From Lates calcarifer (Eukaryota; Chordata; Actinopteri; Centropomidae), in NCBI RefSeq assembly GCF_001640805.2, contig NC_066844.1:16793543-16857542 (forward strand): a DNA stretch of 64,000 bases, written 5' to 3'. The first letter of the stretch is position 1. Every line of letters starts with the position of its first letter. A model generated the notes under the pieces. That model did no database searches and had not been told where the DNA came from. It saw only the letters and a program-made list of their open reading frames with translations. Made by a program: the position numbers and the translations under genes. This document shows positions 45,857-55,368 of the stretch, in pieces.

Positions 45857-48800
45857 GTGAGTGTACAGAGGATGTTTACAAGCTTATTTTGTTAAAACTT
45901 CGGTAGGAGAGGAACCGCTGTAGTTGACGTTGTATTCAGTTAAACTCGAGCACCATGTTACTGTAAACTGTCAGGGAAAGAGTCTGACACACTGAGCGGT
46001 TCCATCTACGTCTTGTCGCTAATCATGAGCCTCCTTCACTGATACTTCTCCTGTCGTCTCAGGATTAAAAGTGACAGACAGCTTTTGTGGCTTCTCTTAC
46101 TTTTATCAGCTGCTTAAGGCGAAAAGAAATCTTGGCTAATTGTGGTTTTCAGTATATACTCGTCCAACAAGCCAACCTAAGTGGTTAAAACTGTCTTTAT
46201 GGTAGCTAACGTGGTTAGCTGACAGTTAACCCTGACATGGTGGTAACCTTCCTGTCCTTAGTCAACCATCAGTCACTCCTACGATCAACCAACGACAGCA
46301 ACACAACTTATCTGAGCTCACCACCAGCTAACCGCCTGGAAAAGAGCAGACCAGATTAGCTGTCTGTCAGCCTCTTCAGTTAATAAGCTTGTGATCTGAT
46401 AATTAAATGTTACTTATCAGTCTTCTCCACTTCTTTCATTCACCAGATATAGAAATGTCAGTTAGAACCAACAGATGTGAGGTTCATGTCATATTTTAAT
46501 TTGTTTACCTTAAAATTGCAGGTGTTGTCATTCTGACAGATGACAACTGAAGTGTATTGTTTATTTTATTTATGCCCTGTAACTCTCATTTTGCCCACTG
46601 GGTAGGAGAGGATGATCATTCAGGATTCTCTTGAAAAATATGCACATATCAAGTTCTGCCTCCATCAAATTGTCACAGTTGCTCATTGTGACTGTCTTCT
46701 CTCCCATCCTTCAGGGCCTGAGCAGCCCCCGGTGGCAGCAGCTGGCCTCTCGACCACTGAGTTTGTCTGCTGGTCTCTGTGGTTCAGAGGCCCCGCCCGC
46801 CCGTGCTGATGCTACTTTCAAAGTCACGATGGTACCGGGTGATGGAGTGGGACCTGAGCTAATGACTGCTGTCAAGGAAGTCTTTAAGGTAAATTTGGAT
46901 GGTGCTGGAGTTATTACTGTCTTTTGTGCTTTCATAAACCATGTAGTGCACTGTATACAAGGGTCAGAAATGCAAAAAAGCAGAGGAAAAGTTTTCATAA
47001 AACATTCATACAGGAGAATTTTTTTCCCACTTGAAATTAAATATCACAAAATGCAAAAGTGTCAGTTAGTAATATGAAATCCAGAATCCAGAAATTCCTT
47101 AATATTGAATAAAAACTGCTAAAGTTAGAAATATACCAGAGTAGATAGCTGCATGTATACTGGCATCCAACAATGTAGAAGATTTAATTAATCTTTTTGG
47201 ATGTTTTTCAATGAACTTGGACACTGACAATATTCTAAAACAAGCAAGAGCTCAGAAAATGCTGAAAACAAAATACACCATGTAAGTGTGGCATATACAT
47301 AAGAACAAAAATGTATATAAAATGAAGTTTTTCTCTGACTTCTTTCTGCTTTCTCTCCAGGCAGGAGATGTCCCCGTAGAATTTGAGGAGTTCCACCTGA
47401 GTGAGGTACAGAACATGGCCAGTGAGGAGAAACTGGATCAAGTGTTGACTTCAATGAAGAACAACAAAGTGGCCATTAAAGGTAGTTTTACTACTTTTTG
47501 TCATCCTCTAATAGTTCATCCAATACAATGCGACTTATTTAAAAGGCTGCATTAAAGTATAAGTACAGTTGATTAGGTTTAAAGAGAATTGCATGAATCT
47601 AACATATATGTTTGTGGTATGTGTGGTTATCCAGGAAAGATTCACACGCCCATGGAGTTCAAAGGGGAACTGGCTTCATACGAGATGAGACTGAGGTAAG
47701 AGCATAAAGTCGGTTGTGCATTTGTATGTGAACATTTTGTGTTTCTTTTTTTTTTTTTTAAGAAACCGTACCTCCCTGTCCACTCCCCAGGCGTAAACTG
47801 GACCTGTTTGCTAACGTGGTTCACGTCAACAGCCTGCCGGGCTACAGCACTCGCCACAACAACCTGGACCTGGTCATCATCCGCGAACAGACAGAGGGGG
47901 AATACAGCTCCTTGGAGCACGAGGTAAACAACACTCCTCCTCCTCCTCCTCCTCACTGCAGGCACAGGATGAACAGTGGTTTTAAGCCCACATGAAAAGG
48001 AAATGCAATTTTTCTTTGAAGAGGGAGATTTCCCATGAACACACAGGGAGATTTGGCCAGCATTAAACTGGGTATCAAAAACAAAGATGACTCATCCTGA
48101 TAGAGGCGCTGAAATGGTACATTGCGTTTGTGTGTGTTTGTCCTGAAGACTTAGTTTAATATGAAAGTTTGTTGGCAGTGTGACTATGAACGCTTCACTG
48201 GCCGCCTTAATTCGTTTAATACGCATAAATAATGTGTGAGGTGTGAGTTGTTCCAATACAGACGGCTTCATTCATGTAATAATATGTGCTGTCAGACATG
48301 AGCAAATAAAATTGGCTGCATCAAAACATACATACCTTTTTCTTGCTCTTCAGAGTGTGACAGGTGTGATCGAATGTTTGAAGATCATCACCAGAGAGAA
48401 GTCACGGCGCATCGCTAAGTTCGCCTTCGACTACGCCACCAAGAAGGGGCGAAACAAGGTCACCGCTGTTCACAAAGCCAACATCATGTAAGGAAATAGA
48501 AAAGCGTGCCCCCTCTGGCTTTTTGTCTGATATATATTGTGGAATCTTAATCTTCTATTAGTTCTGAAAATTGTGGTAATTTGTGTTATGATTTGTATCA
48601 CACAACACTTAACCTCGTCCCCTGTCTCATCACAGGAAATTAGGTGATGGTCTGTTTCTGCAGAGCTGTGCGGAGGTGGCACAGCTCTACCCCAAAATCA
48701 AATATGAGAATATAATCATTGATAACTGTTGCATGCAGGTATGCAGTATTAAGCACTACACTTTAATTTTACCATAGCAAATAATCACAATAATTACTAA

Positions 48801-51800
48801 CCTTGTTATTATCTGTGTTACATTGCTGCAGCTGGTGCAGAACCCGTACCAGTTTGATGTGCTGGTGATGCCGAACCTGTACGGTAACATCATTGATAAC
48901 CTGGCGGCGGGACTGGTTGGAGGAGCAGGTGTTGTTCCTGGGGAAAGCTACAGTGCAGAGTATGCTGTGTTTGAGACTGTGAGTTCTCACTGACCTTTTC
49001 CACTGCTTTGTTTGTTTTACATGTGTTTCAGAATTTAGCCAGCCAGCCATTCTCCAGTTTTCCTCTTTTTTTCCACCTTGGTTTAGAGCTTACTGTTTAT
49101 ACTTTATAAATTTATATACGTAAAAGAATCTGGTGACTCTTGAATACTCAACCTCAACGTTCTGGTGGTGTCATTCCTCATGCCCCGTATTGCTTCTCTT
49201 TCAGGGTGCACGCCACCCCTTCGCACAAGCTGTAGGAAGGAATATTGCCAACCCCACGGCCATGCTGCTCAGCGCTTCTAACATGCTCAGGCACCTCAAG
49301 TGAGTCAACCTCTTATGCCTTGTAGTAACAAGCACATTAAGTTTAAAACCACACCAACAGCAACAACTTTAAGTGCCTGTTTTTCTAAATGTGGACATGT
49401 GTACAAGACAGTTCTGGTCACCTCTTAATTGTCATCGTATTGTGTTGCAGCCTGGAGTATCACTCCCAAATGGTGTCAGATGCTGTAAAGAGGGTCATCA
49501 AGCAGGGCAAGGTAAGTCTGTGTGTGTATGTTTTACTTGTTCAGCCAGTGCCCACTGGTGCATTGAGCCTGTAGCTGTGGAGGATACACCTGCCATGACA
49601 TGAACATAAACATGTCAGACAGCAAGTGACATCTTAACATCTGCATTTTAACAGCTGCTAATACCAAAAATAACAACTACGGATTCTGCAGAATGAGGAT
49701 ACGTGAAGCCAGCAGGACTTGTTTCCCACAATCCTGTTATCATGTGTTTCTGAATTAAGCTGCTGCTCATTGGTGTTGTGGGTCAGTAACTGCAATCTCA
49801 CAGATACCAAGTATCATCGTGCTGGTGGCACTTCAGAAAATGAAACATACACTAAAAATTCATCAAGAGTTTCAGTGTGTTACTCTGAACAGATAACCAA
49901 AGAGCTCTGTCATATTCATAAGTCAAATAGAAGCAATGACACCAACACATTAAGTGTAATATTAGCAGTTCTTGACCCACAAATGCCTACATCTAACAAC
50001 CTGCAAACTACACTTAGGTGTGTTAGAGAGCCTTTGATTACTCACTCACTACTTACTTGAAATGGTATGATTTAATTTCTTCGCTCCTCTTTTGCATTTC
50101 TCTTCCTTCCTCAGTTTTGTCCTTCTAAATGTGCAAGTTGAATTCATTTGTTACCATGACAACCACACGTTTTTTTTTTTTCTTTTTAACTGCCCTTTGC
50201 ATCTGATCCCTGTTGACACTAACACACACTGACACAAACACTAGCATGAAGTGGGTCAACCTTCGTCCCTTAGATGGCTGCTTCAGGGCAGGACTCTTTC
50301 TTTTGTTTTTTGTTTTATTTTTTATATTCCTCCTCTGCAAGAGGTGGCAAAAGTTGTTCATTCACTTGGGATAGCGTTGTCTTTGCGGCAGCTGCGTGAA
50401 TGTGAGAAATTCTAATTTTTAAGGAATGCTTTGCCTGCACATTGTCTGAAGTACCCTTCCTCTCCCTTTTCCCTGTGCTTTAACTCCCTCCTCTCCTTGT
50501 ACCCCATTATCCTTTGTGTGTGTGTGTGTGTATCTGTGTGCACGTCCCAGGTACGGACACGAGACCTTGGCGGGTACTCTACCACTGGCGACTTTGTGCG
50601 TGCTGTTGTGGAAAACCTGCGTCACCGACCTGTTCACTAAGATGTTTCGTCACACTCCTCACTGACTTTACCCTTAAATCTGGACATTGTCTCAACATGA
50701 ACTGGACTCATGTTAAGACTCATCTCCCCCTCTCACTGCAAAATGACAGATATCTCACACAGTCACTGACAAACACCATCACTCGCATCCTATGGTTTAT
50801 ATTGGGTTTGCTGATAGATACAGCGGAATCAACAGTGCCTTGTGTTATACTGTACTAAAAAAATGTGCAGCTCATGAGGCTTCTTCTCAAGCATTTCCAT
50901 TATACAGTTTGATCTCCTGTTACCCCTTTCCATCAGCACACCTCATAATTAATAATTAATGCCTAATTAATCACTTTTTCATTTTTTCTTTTTTTACTTG
51001 GCTTAGTAAGATCATCTTTTCAATCACTCTAGATAACCTTTTTGTTTCGCCTGTGTTCATGTGCTTTTGCTTGTTGCTTAATTATCTAAATGTTTCAGCC
51101 ATCTTGGCCATTTAGACTACCTCTCTGCTGTCGCACATCAGTAGAAACTTACTGTGGAACAACCGCACAACAGGTTACATGTTGTATAATTTGGCTCACA
51201 ATTCACCACCTGATTCTGCATGTTCTGTTTTGTCATTACTCAGAACTAAACAATCTAAAAACTGAAAGCTACTGTCACTTATACAGTATGATAACACTCA
51301 TACATCATACCGTTACACTTCTGACCAATGCATTTCTTAATGTTTTTCTGTAAAAAAAGATTGCAGTGCTTTAAATATGGTTAAAGCCTGAATAGTTACT
51401 GTATAGCAAACCTGTCCTGACAAAATGTATGTTTCTTGCTATGACATTTCATTATACAGTATTTTAACATGAGCAACTCAGCTAAAACAAAAATCAAGAA
51501 AACCAAAAATATATATTTTAACTCAAGATAATACAGAACTGTGTGAAATCATTTTCCAATGTTAATAATTGTAATTCTTATTTATAATAATAAATAATGA
51601 ATATAATTCTACAGTTTTAATAGCCACAGAAAGTTTCTGTAGCCAAAGCTTCAACAGCTGTGGCAGTTTCAATAGCCAGAGAAAGTCTTCTCATTTTAGA
51701 GTCTGCTGTTCATCTTACAGTGCGCAGCATCTACACCAAGCTGAATTATGAGTTGGTAAACTGTAAATGATCTCTTTAGTGTTTCTGTCTTTTGGCAACA

Positions 51801-52583
51801 AATAAGTATAAGGGTAAAGTCATCATTTTTACATTTAAACATAATGTCCAAGAACTAATACAAACGGTTTTTATCCTGAAATGGTGCTGATCATTCCCAC
51901 AAGTGTTGATGCCATCAATGCTGTAAGAAATTAAAACACTGCTCTACCCCACCACTTCATCTAATATGCTTTTTGTGTTACTGTGCCACAGTTCATATGT
52001 CATCAGTTGTTGAAGCAGTGTATTAGATGTACTCTCGTTTTGACCTTTGGCACCATCAATAATGTAAAGTTATTATGGAGAATGTTTACCACCACCAAAC
52101 AGTGTAAACAGTGCCGTGTTTTGTTTCCAGTTTGACCACAAATCTTATATGGAAATTTCATACTTGCATATTAAAGCTGGCCACAAGTGTGATGTGGTGT
52201 TCGATAAATACCATTCTGTCTTCTGTTAATAGTCAGCAACTTTGACTGTTGTTATTGTGGTTGAGTACTAATTAATAAGATAAAAAGTAGATGCTTTTTA
52301 CAACACTGAGCTCTAAATGGAAGGACAAAACTTCAGAAATGAAACTGATGCTTTCCAAAAGAACATATCCATCATCACACTATTTGTGCTTTCTGTGAGT
52401 GCAGTCTTTAAAGGCTCTCTAACACGCAAGGCTGTGATACTGTATGTGGACATGTGTTGCTGCAGCTGTGCACATAGTAACACTCTGTCCTTATGTTTGC
52501 AACAGGTGCGCACTGGAGACCTGGGGGGCTATGCAACAAGCGACGAGTTCACCCGGGCTGTCATTGCTAACCTGGCAGTCTGA
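45815..52583 (+). CDS. idh3b: Isocitrate dehydrogenase (NAD+) 3, beta subunit, mitochondrial; two alternative C-termini
   Basis: Non-catalytic subunit of the mitochondrial NAD-dependent isocitrate dehydrogenase of the TCA cycle (isocitrate to 2-oxoglutarate), which in mammals assembles with alpha and gamma subunits. Ten shared exons (45815-45856, 46715-46888, 47361-47481, 47635-47695, 47791-47923, 48354-48487, 48636-48738, 48832-48978, 49205-49299, 49451-49511) join in phase, then exon 11a (50551-50640; 386 residues in all) or 11b (52506-52583; 382). Human is 385. The N-terminus is Arg/Ser/Leu-rich without acids, as in a mitochondrial presequence. Conserved: [13 protein letters not shown] (about 52-64), [84 protein letters not shown] and [16 protein letters not shown]. 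Introns above 300 bp (45857-46714, 46889-47360, 47924-48353, 49512-50550) show only a TCC repeat at 47934-47953. Divergent from wdr1. Confidence 0.97.
46715..46888 (+). CDS. idh3b: idh3b exon 2
   Basis: 174 bp, acceptor CATCCTTCAG, donor GTAAAT. Rest of the presequence, then [16 protein letters not shown] and AVKEVFK. Confidence 0.97.
47361..47481 (+). CDS. idh3b: idh3b exon 3
   Basis: 121 bp, acceptor TTCTCTCCAG, donor [26 protein letters not shown]. Confidence 0.97.
47635..47695 (+). CDS. idh3b: idh3b exon 4
   Basis: 61 bp, acceptor GGTTATCCAG, donor [25 protein letters not shown]. Confidence 0.97.
47791..47923 (+). CDS. idh3b: idh3b exon 5
   Basis: 133 bp, acceptor CACTCCCCAG, donor [42 protein letters not shown]. 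Confidence 0.97.
47934..47953 (+). repeat. TCC trinucleotide repeat
   Basis: Six to seven TCC units just inside idh3b intron 5. Confidence 0.85.
48354..48487 (+). CDS. idh3b: idh3b exon 6
   Basis: 134 bp, acceptor TGCTCTTCAG, donor [36 protein letters not shown]; the Met codon is split AT|G. Confidence 0.97.
48636..48738 (+). CDS. idh3b: idh3b exon 7
   Basis: 103 bp, acceptor CTCATCACAG, donor [34 protein letters not shown]. Confidence 0.97.
48832..48978 (+). CDS. idh3b: idh3b exon 8
   Basis: 147 bp, phase 0 both ends, acceptor TTGCTGCAG, donor [45 protein letters not shown]. Confidence 0.98.
49205..49299 (+). CDS. idh3b: idh3b exon 9
   Basis: 95 bp, acceptor CTCTTTCAG, donor [33 protein letters not shown]. 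Confidence 0.97.
49451..49511 (+). CDS. idh3b: idh3b exon 10
   Basis: 61 bp, acceptor TGTGTTGCAG, donor [26 protein letters not shown]; splices to 11a or 11b in phase 0. Confidence 0.96.
50512..50534 (+). repeat. TG dinucleotide repeat
   Basis: About ten TG units directly before the exon 11a acceptor, in the position of its polypyrimidine tract; such UG tracts can bind splicing regulators. Confidence 0.8.
50551..50640 (+). CDS. idh3b: idh3b alternative last exon 11a
   Basis: 90 bp with TAA. Acceptor CACGTCCCAG preceded by a TG repeat. Encodes [16 protein letters not shown]... ending RHRPVH. GGYSTT-DF is like the canonical human C-terminus. A candidate poly(A) signal AATAAA lies at 51589-51594. 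Confidence 0.92.
   Translation, partial: VRTRDLGGYSTTGDFVRAVVENLRHRPVH
50641..52505 (+). other. idh3b: Between idh3b exons 11a and 11b: 3' UTR of 11a form / intron of 11b form
   Basis: About 1.9 kb, AT-rich. Candidate poly(A) signal AATAAA at 51589-51594 followed by a T-rich stretch. No coding sequence recognised. Confidence 0.7.
52506..52583 (+). CDS. idh3b: idh3b alternative last exon 11b
   Basis: 78 bp with TGA. Acceptor TGTTTGCAACAG. Encodes [19 protein letters not shown] ending NLAV. Same start phase and clear similarity to 11a, so it arose by exon duplication. AATAAA at 53060-53065 would end its transcript. Confidence 0.9.
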   Translation: MRTGDLGGYATSDEFTRAVIANLAV

Positions 52584-53059
52584 GCATTGTATTTGCAAAT
52601 CTGTCAGCTGCTGAGACACACACACGCTTTTTAATTTACCTCCTGTTAAAGCGATCTCATGACTGATTGTACACATGCGGTACACTATATTCCAGCAACA
52701 GCTTGCACACATTTTCCAACTTACACAGTAAAGTGCAGATGAAAAGCAGAGTTGCAATATTCACACACTGGTCTGAAGTCGAGCATAAGCATTAAATATG
52801 ACATCTGAGACAAAAAAAAAAGAAAAATGTGGGTTGAAAATGCAGAGTCTTATAAGCAGCACAAAACATTTTACATGCTGTTACACTGGCGTACGCCAAA
52901 CATTCACATTCTGCTCTCTGACATAGTCCTGTAATTTCTACTTAATGGTTCTATGCCTGGATATTAATCGTCAAAACATGATTTATGTATACTTTCATAT
53001 TATTTATTAAGTCCAAAGTTTTAGGTTCATTGCTTCTTCATTTAATATGAGATACGAAT

Positions 53060-53065
53060 AATAAA
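53060..53065 (+). terminator. Poly(A) signal AATAAA of idh3b (11b form)
   Basis: AATAAA 477 bp after the 11b stop, followed by TGTGTTT-type downstream sequence near 53090. Confidence 0.55.
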
Positions 53066-53155
53066 GAATGAATGAGATATGACATCTTGTGTTTAGCATC
53101 CTTGCATGAATCTTAATAGGAGACTGATGCAGTATTTAGTGTTATTAAAAGTTTA

Positions 53156-53385
53156 TCAGGGCTGCTGGTGGCTCAGTCAGCACGCATCACCTCACAGAGG
53201 AACTCAGATCTAAGCCAAGGCCCTCCCTGTGTCCAGACATATGCGAGTCAGGTGTACCGTGGTAGGATCTATGAAAAGTATGAATAAAAGCCTGTCTGGC
53301 TGTGTCAGACATATGATGGACTGGAGCTTTGTGTATGATGGTACAGCAGATGCTCCAGATCCCCAGGACTATGAAAGAGAACAGG
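53156..53385 (+). mobile_element. Decayed tRNA-derived SINE
   Basis: GGTGGCTCAGTCAGCA has a pol III A-box form; TCACCTCACAG, CTCCCTGTGTC, GTGTCAGACATATGATGGACTGG and GCTCCAGATCCCCAGGACTA follow in the order of the widespread fish SINE whose consensus, as I recall it, reads GTGGCTCAGTGG, TCACCTCACAGCAAGAAGG, CTCCCTGTGTC, GATGGACTGGCGACC and GCTCCAGCCCCCC. The B box is degraded (GGAACTCAGATCT). It lies 70-300 bp past the end of idh3b. Confidence 0.65.
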
Positions 53386-54300
53386 TAGGTAACAAGAAAC
53401 TGAACAAATACACAGTGTTTGTACTTTTACTCTAGTCCACAATGCTAATGGAGCTACGGCTGCATCTAGTGAAGAGTGTCTTAACTTTATTAATTGACAA
53501 ATATTTGATCTATAAAATGTTTCTAACCCCTATCTCACTTATTCAAATTGCTGATTTTGTCCAACCAGCTGTTTACTATAATAGAAGAACTAGAAAATAT
53601 TCACACTTGCCAAGCTACAATTTATGAATTTTCTTCACTGTTCCACAGTGAAATAGCAATATTTATTTATTATTTGATTACTTTTAGTACAATATAAAAA
53701 GTAGTACCACTGACTAAGTAAATAATAAACAGAATAATAAGGTGTTTCATTGATATTGCAGTAAGCCTTTCCTGATCTTGTTATCTAAAATAAATTCTAA
53801 ATTCTTTTGATTCAAACTCCTTTTCCCCTGTAGGCCTGTAGTACTGCACTCAGTTAACAATAAACGGCATAATTTTAATATGAATGGGATTCATCATTAC
53901 TATGGACCATAAACTTTTGAAAATATGACATTTTCACATGCATTCAACCAGGAAGTATTCAGATCATTTACTTAAAAGTACTTAAAATGTTCAATAATAA
54001 AAATACTTATTATGCAATGCAGGCATTGTCACGATATTAAGTTATTGTGCCATTATTATGCATTAACATGCAGGTGCTGCCTTAATGTTGCAGTTGGTTG
54101 AGGTGGAGTTCATTTTAGCTGCCTCTATGCTGTCTTTTAATTTTAGCAATATGTCATATAGTAAAAACCGTGTTTTGTGGTGTATGGCGTTAAATAAATA
54201 TGTTTTATGTTGTTATGTTAAAAAAAATCCCTCTGAAATGTAGTGGAGTCGAATTATGAGGTTAAGAAGATTTTAAGATAGATTTTTCAAAATTCTACTT
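53386..54300. other. AT-rich intergenic sequence
   Basis: No gene or named repeat recognised; long AT-rich stretches with several AATAAA-like words. Confidence 0.6.
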
Positions 54301-54409
54301 GAATCGTGGACTCCTTGGAGGTCCCCGAACCTTTATGTGGGGAAGCACTTAAATTCCGCAGCTGCAGTGACTGTGTGGCACAGTCCGAACCGTGTGATAT
54401 TCAGCTCTG

Positions 54410-54423
54410 CCAGCAGGTGTCGC
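54410..54423 (+). promoter_or_regulatory. CTCF-like motif upstream of CpG-rich promoter
   Basis: CCAGCAGGTGTCGC matches CCASYAGRKGGCRS at 13 of 14 positions. Confidence 0.4.
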
Positions 54424-54429
54424 TGCGGG

Positions 54430-54618
54430 CTATGCAGAAACGGAGTGGAGAAGAGACGGGGCCTGGCCTGGGAATTTGCTGCTCGCTTCCCATTCTTCCT
54501 ATGCAGACAGACACACAACATGGCGGACTAGAATAGTCGGCCGACGCGCCCGGATACAGCGGATAAACCGTGGGATTTAACATCCAGGAAGGCCAACAAA
54601 GTACTCTCTGAGGGGACG
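54430..54618 (+). other. Probable non-coding first exon and CpG-rich promoter of an unidentified gene
   Basis: The sequence turns GC- and CpG-rich (GTCGGCCGACGCGCCCGG), unlike its surroundings, and ends at a donor-like site GGGGACG followed by GTACGT at 54619. It contains CAACATGGCGGACTAG at 54516-54531: a TISU/YY1-like start context with a three-codon reading frame that stops at once. No longer reading frame fits a known protein, so the exon is probably untranslated and the coding part beyond the window. I do not recognise the gene. Confidence 0.45.
54520..54531 (+). promoter_or_regulatory. TISU/YY1-like element with minimal upstream reading frame (Met-Ala-Asp-stop)
   Basis: CAACATGGCGGA matches SAASATGGCGGC at 11 of 12 positions; the ATG is followed by only two codons and TAG. 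Confidence 0.4.
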
Positions 54619-55335
54619 GTACGTTAGGGCGAATTGAGGACTTTTTCAGGAGGGGGTTGCTTTTCCTTGACTGGATTTAGCAGACAAACTGACCGCGAAG
54701 TGTTGACTTGTGTGTCCCAGATCGTGCTTCCCTCCTCTGCTATCACCCAGGTCCCCCCACCCCGCTCACACTCTCGGTTCCTGGGGTGTGGAGACAGGGG
54801 CCGGGGTTGAAAAACGTGGAAGCGAAAGAGAGGATAAATTCCCGCTTGGCTTTGATTTTTTCCCTCCCTCCTCCATCCCTCCTCGGGTTTCCTTTGGGTG
54901 CTACAGGAGTTGTGGTGAGTTTTCTTGTTTTTGTTGCGCAAAGCCCGAATCACACTTGTTACAATGTCGCTGTAGCAGCATGTTTCCTCTCGCTGTTAAC
55001 ATTGTGTCACCCACAAACAAACACTTTGTCTCTCCCCCCCCCAACATTCAATCTTCATAGGCTACGTTACATGATTATCTATCTCACAGTGGAGATAAAC
55101 CCGGGTTTATGCAAGGAGTAGGGTTGCGTTCAATAGTTGTGAGCCTCCTTGTACTGCTTGAACATTTCAGAAGTAGCTCGGAGGCAGGGAGGGATTTTTT
55201 TTTTGGGCGAAAGGGGGCTCTTCGAGAAAAGGGGGCTTTTGAGATGAGTGCGACAATGTTTTAGAAGTCAGAGGTTGTAACTCGGGTTTGTTGTGCCAGC
55301 ACAGATGCTGTTGCGCTGGCACTGGAACAAAGACG

Positions 55336-55368
55336 AGGGAGTTGGGGGTGGTTGGGGGCGGGGGGGGT
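55336..55368 (+). other. G-rich tract able to form a G-quadruplex
   Basis: Four G-runs (GGG, GGGGG, GGGGG, GGGGGGGG) within 33 bp, about 0.7 kb downstream of the CpG-rich promoter. Confidence 0.6.

Noticed and set aside
53229..53387. Apparent exon ending DAPDPQDYEREQ with a GTAGGT donor
   Set aside because: The sequence follows the consensus of a tRNA-derived fish SINE, whose GCTCCAGCCCCC segment yields this peptide.
54708..55121. 137- and 116-codon plus-strand frames after the CpG-rich exon
   Set aside because: Pro/Ser/Leu-rich translations of CT-rich sequence in two overlapping frames; no splice-consistent coding match.
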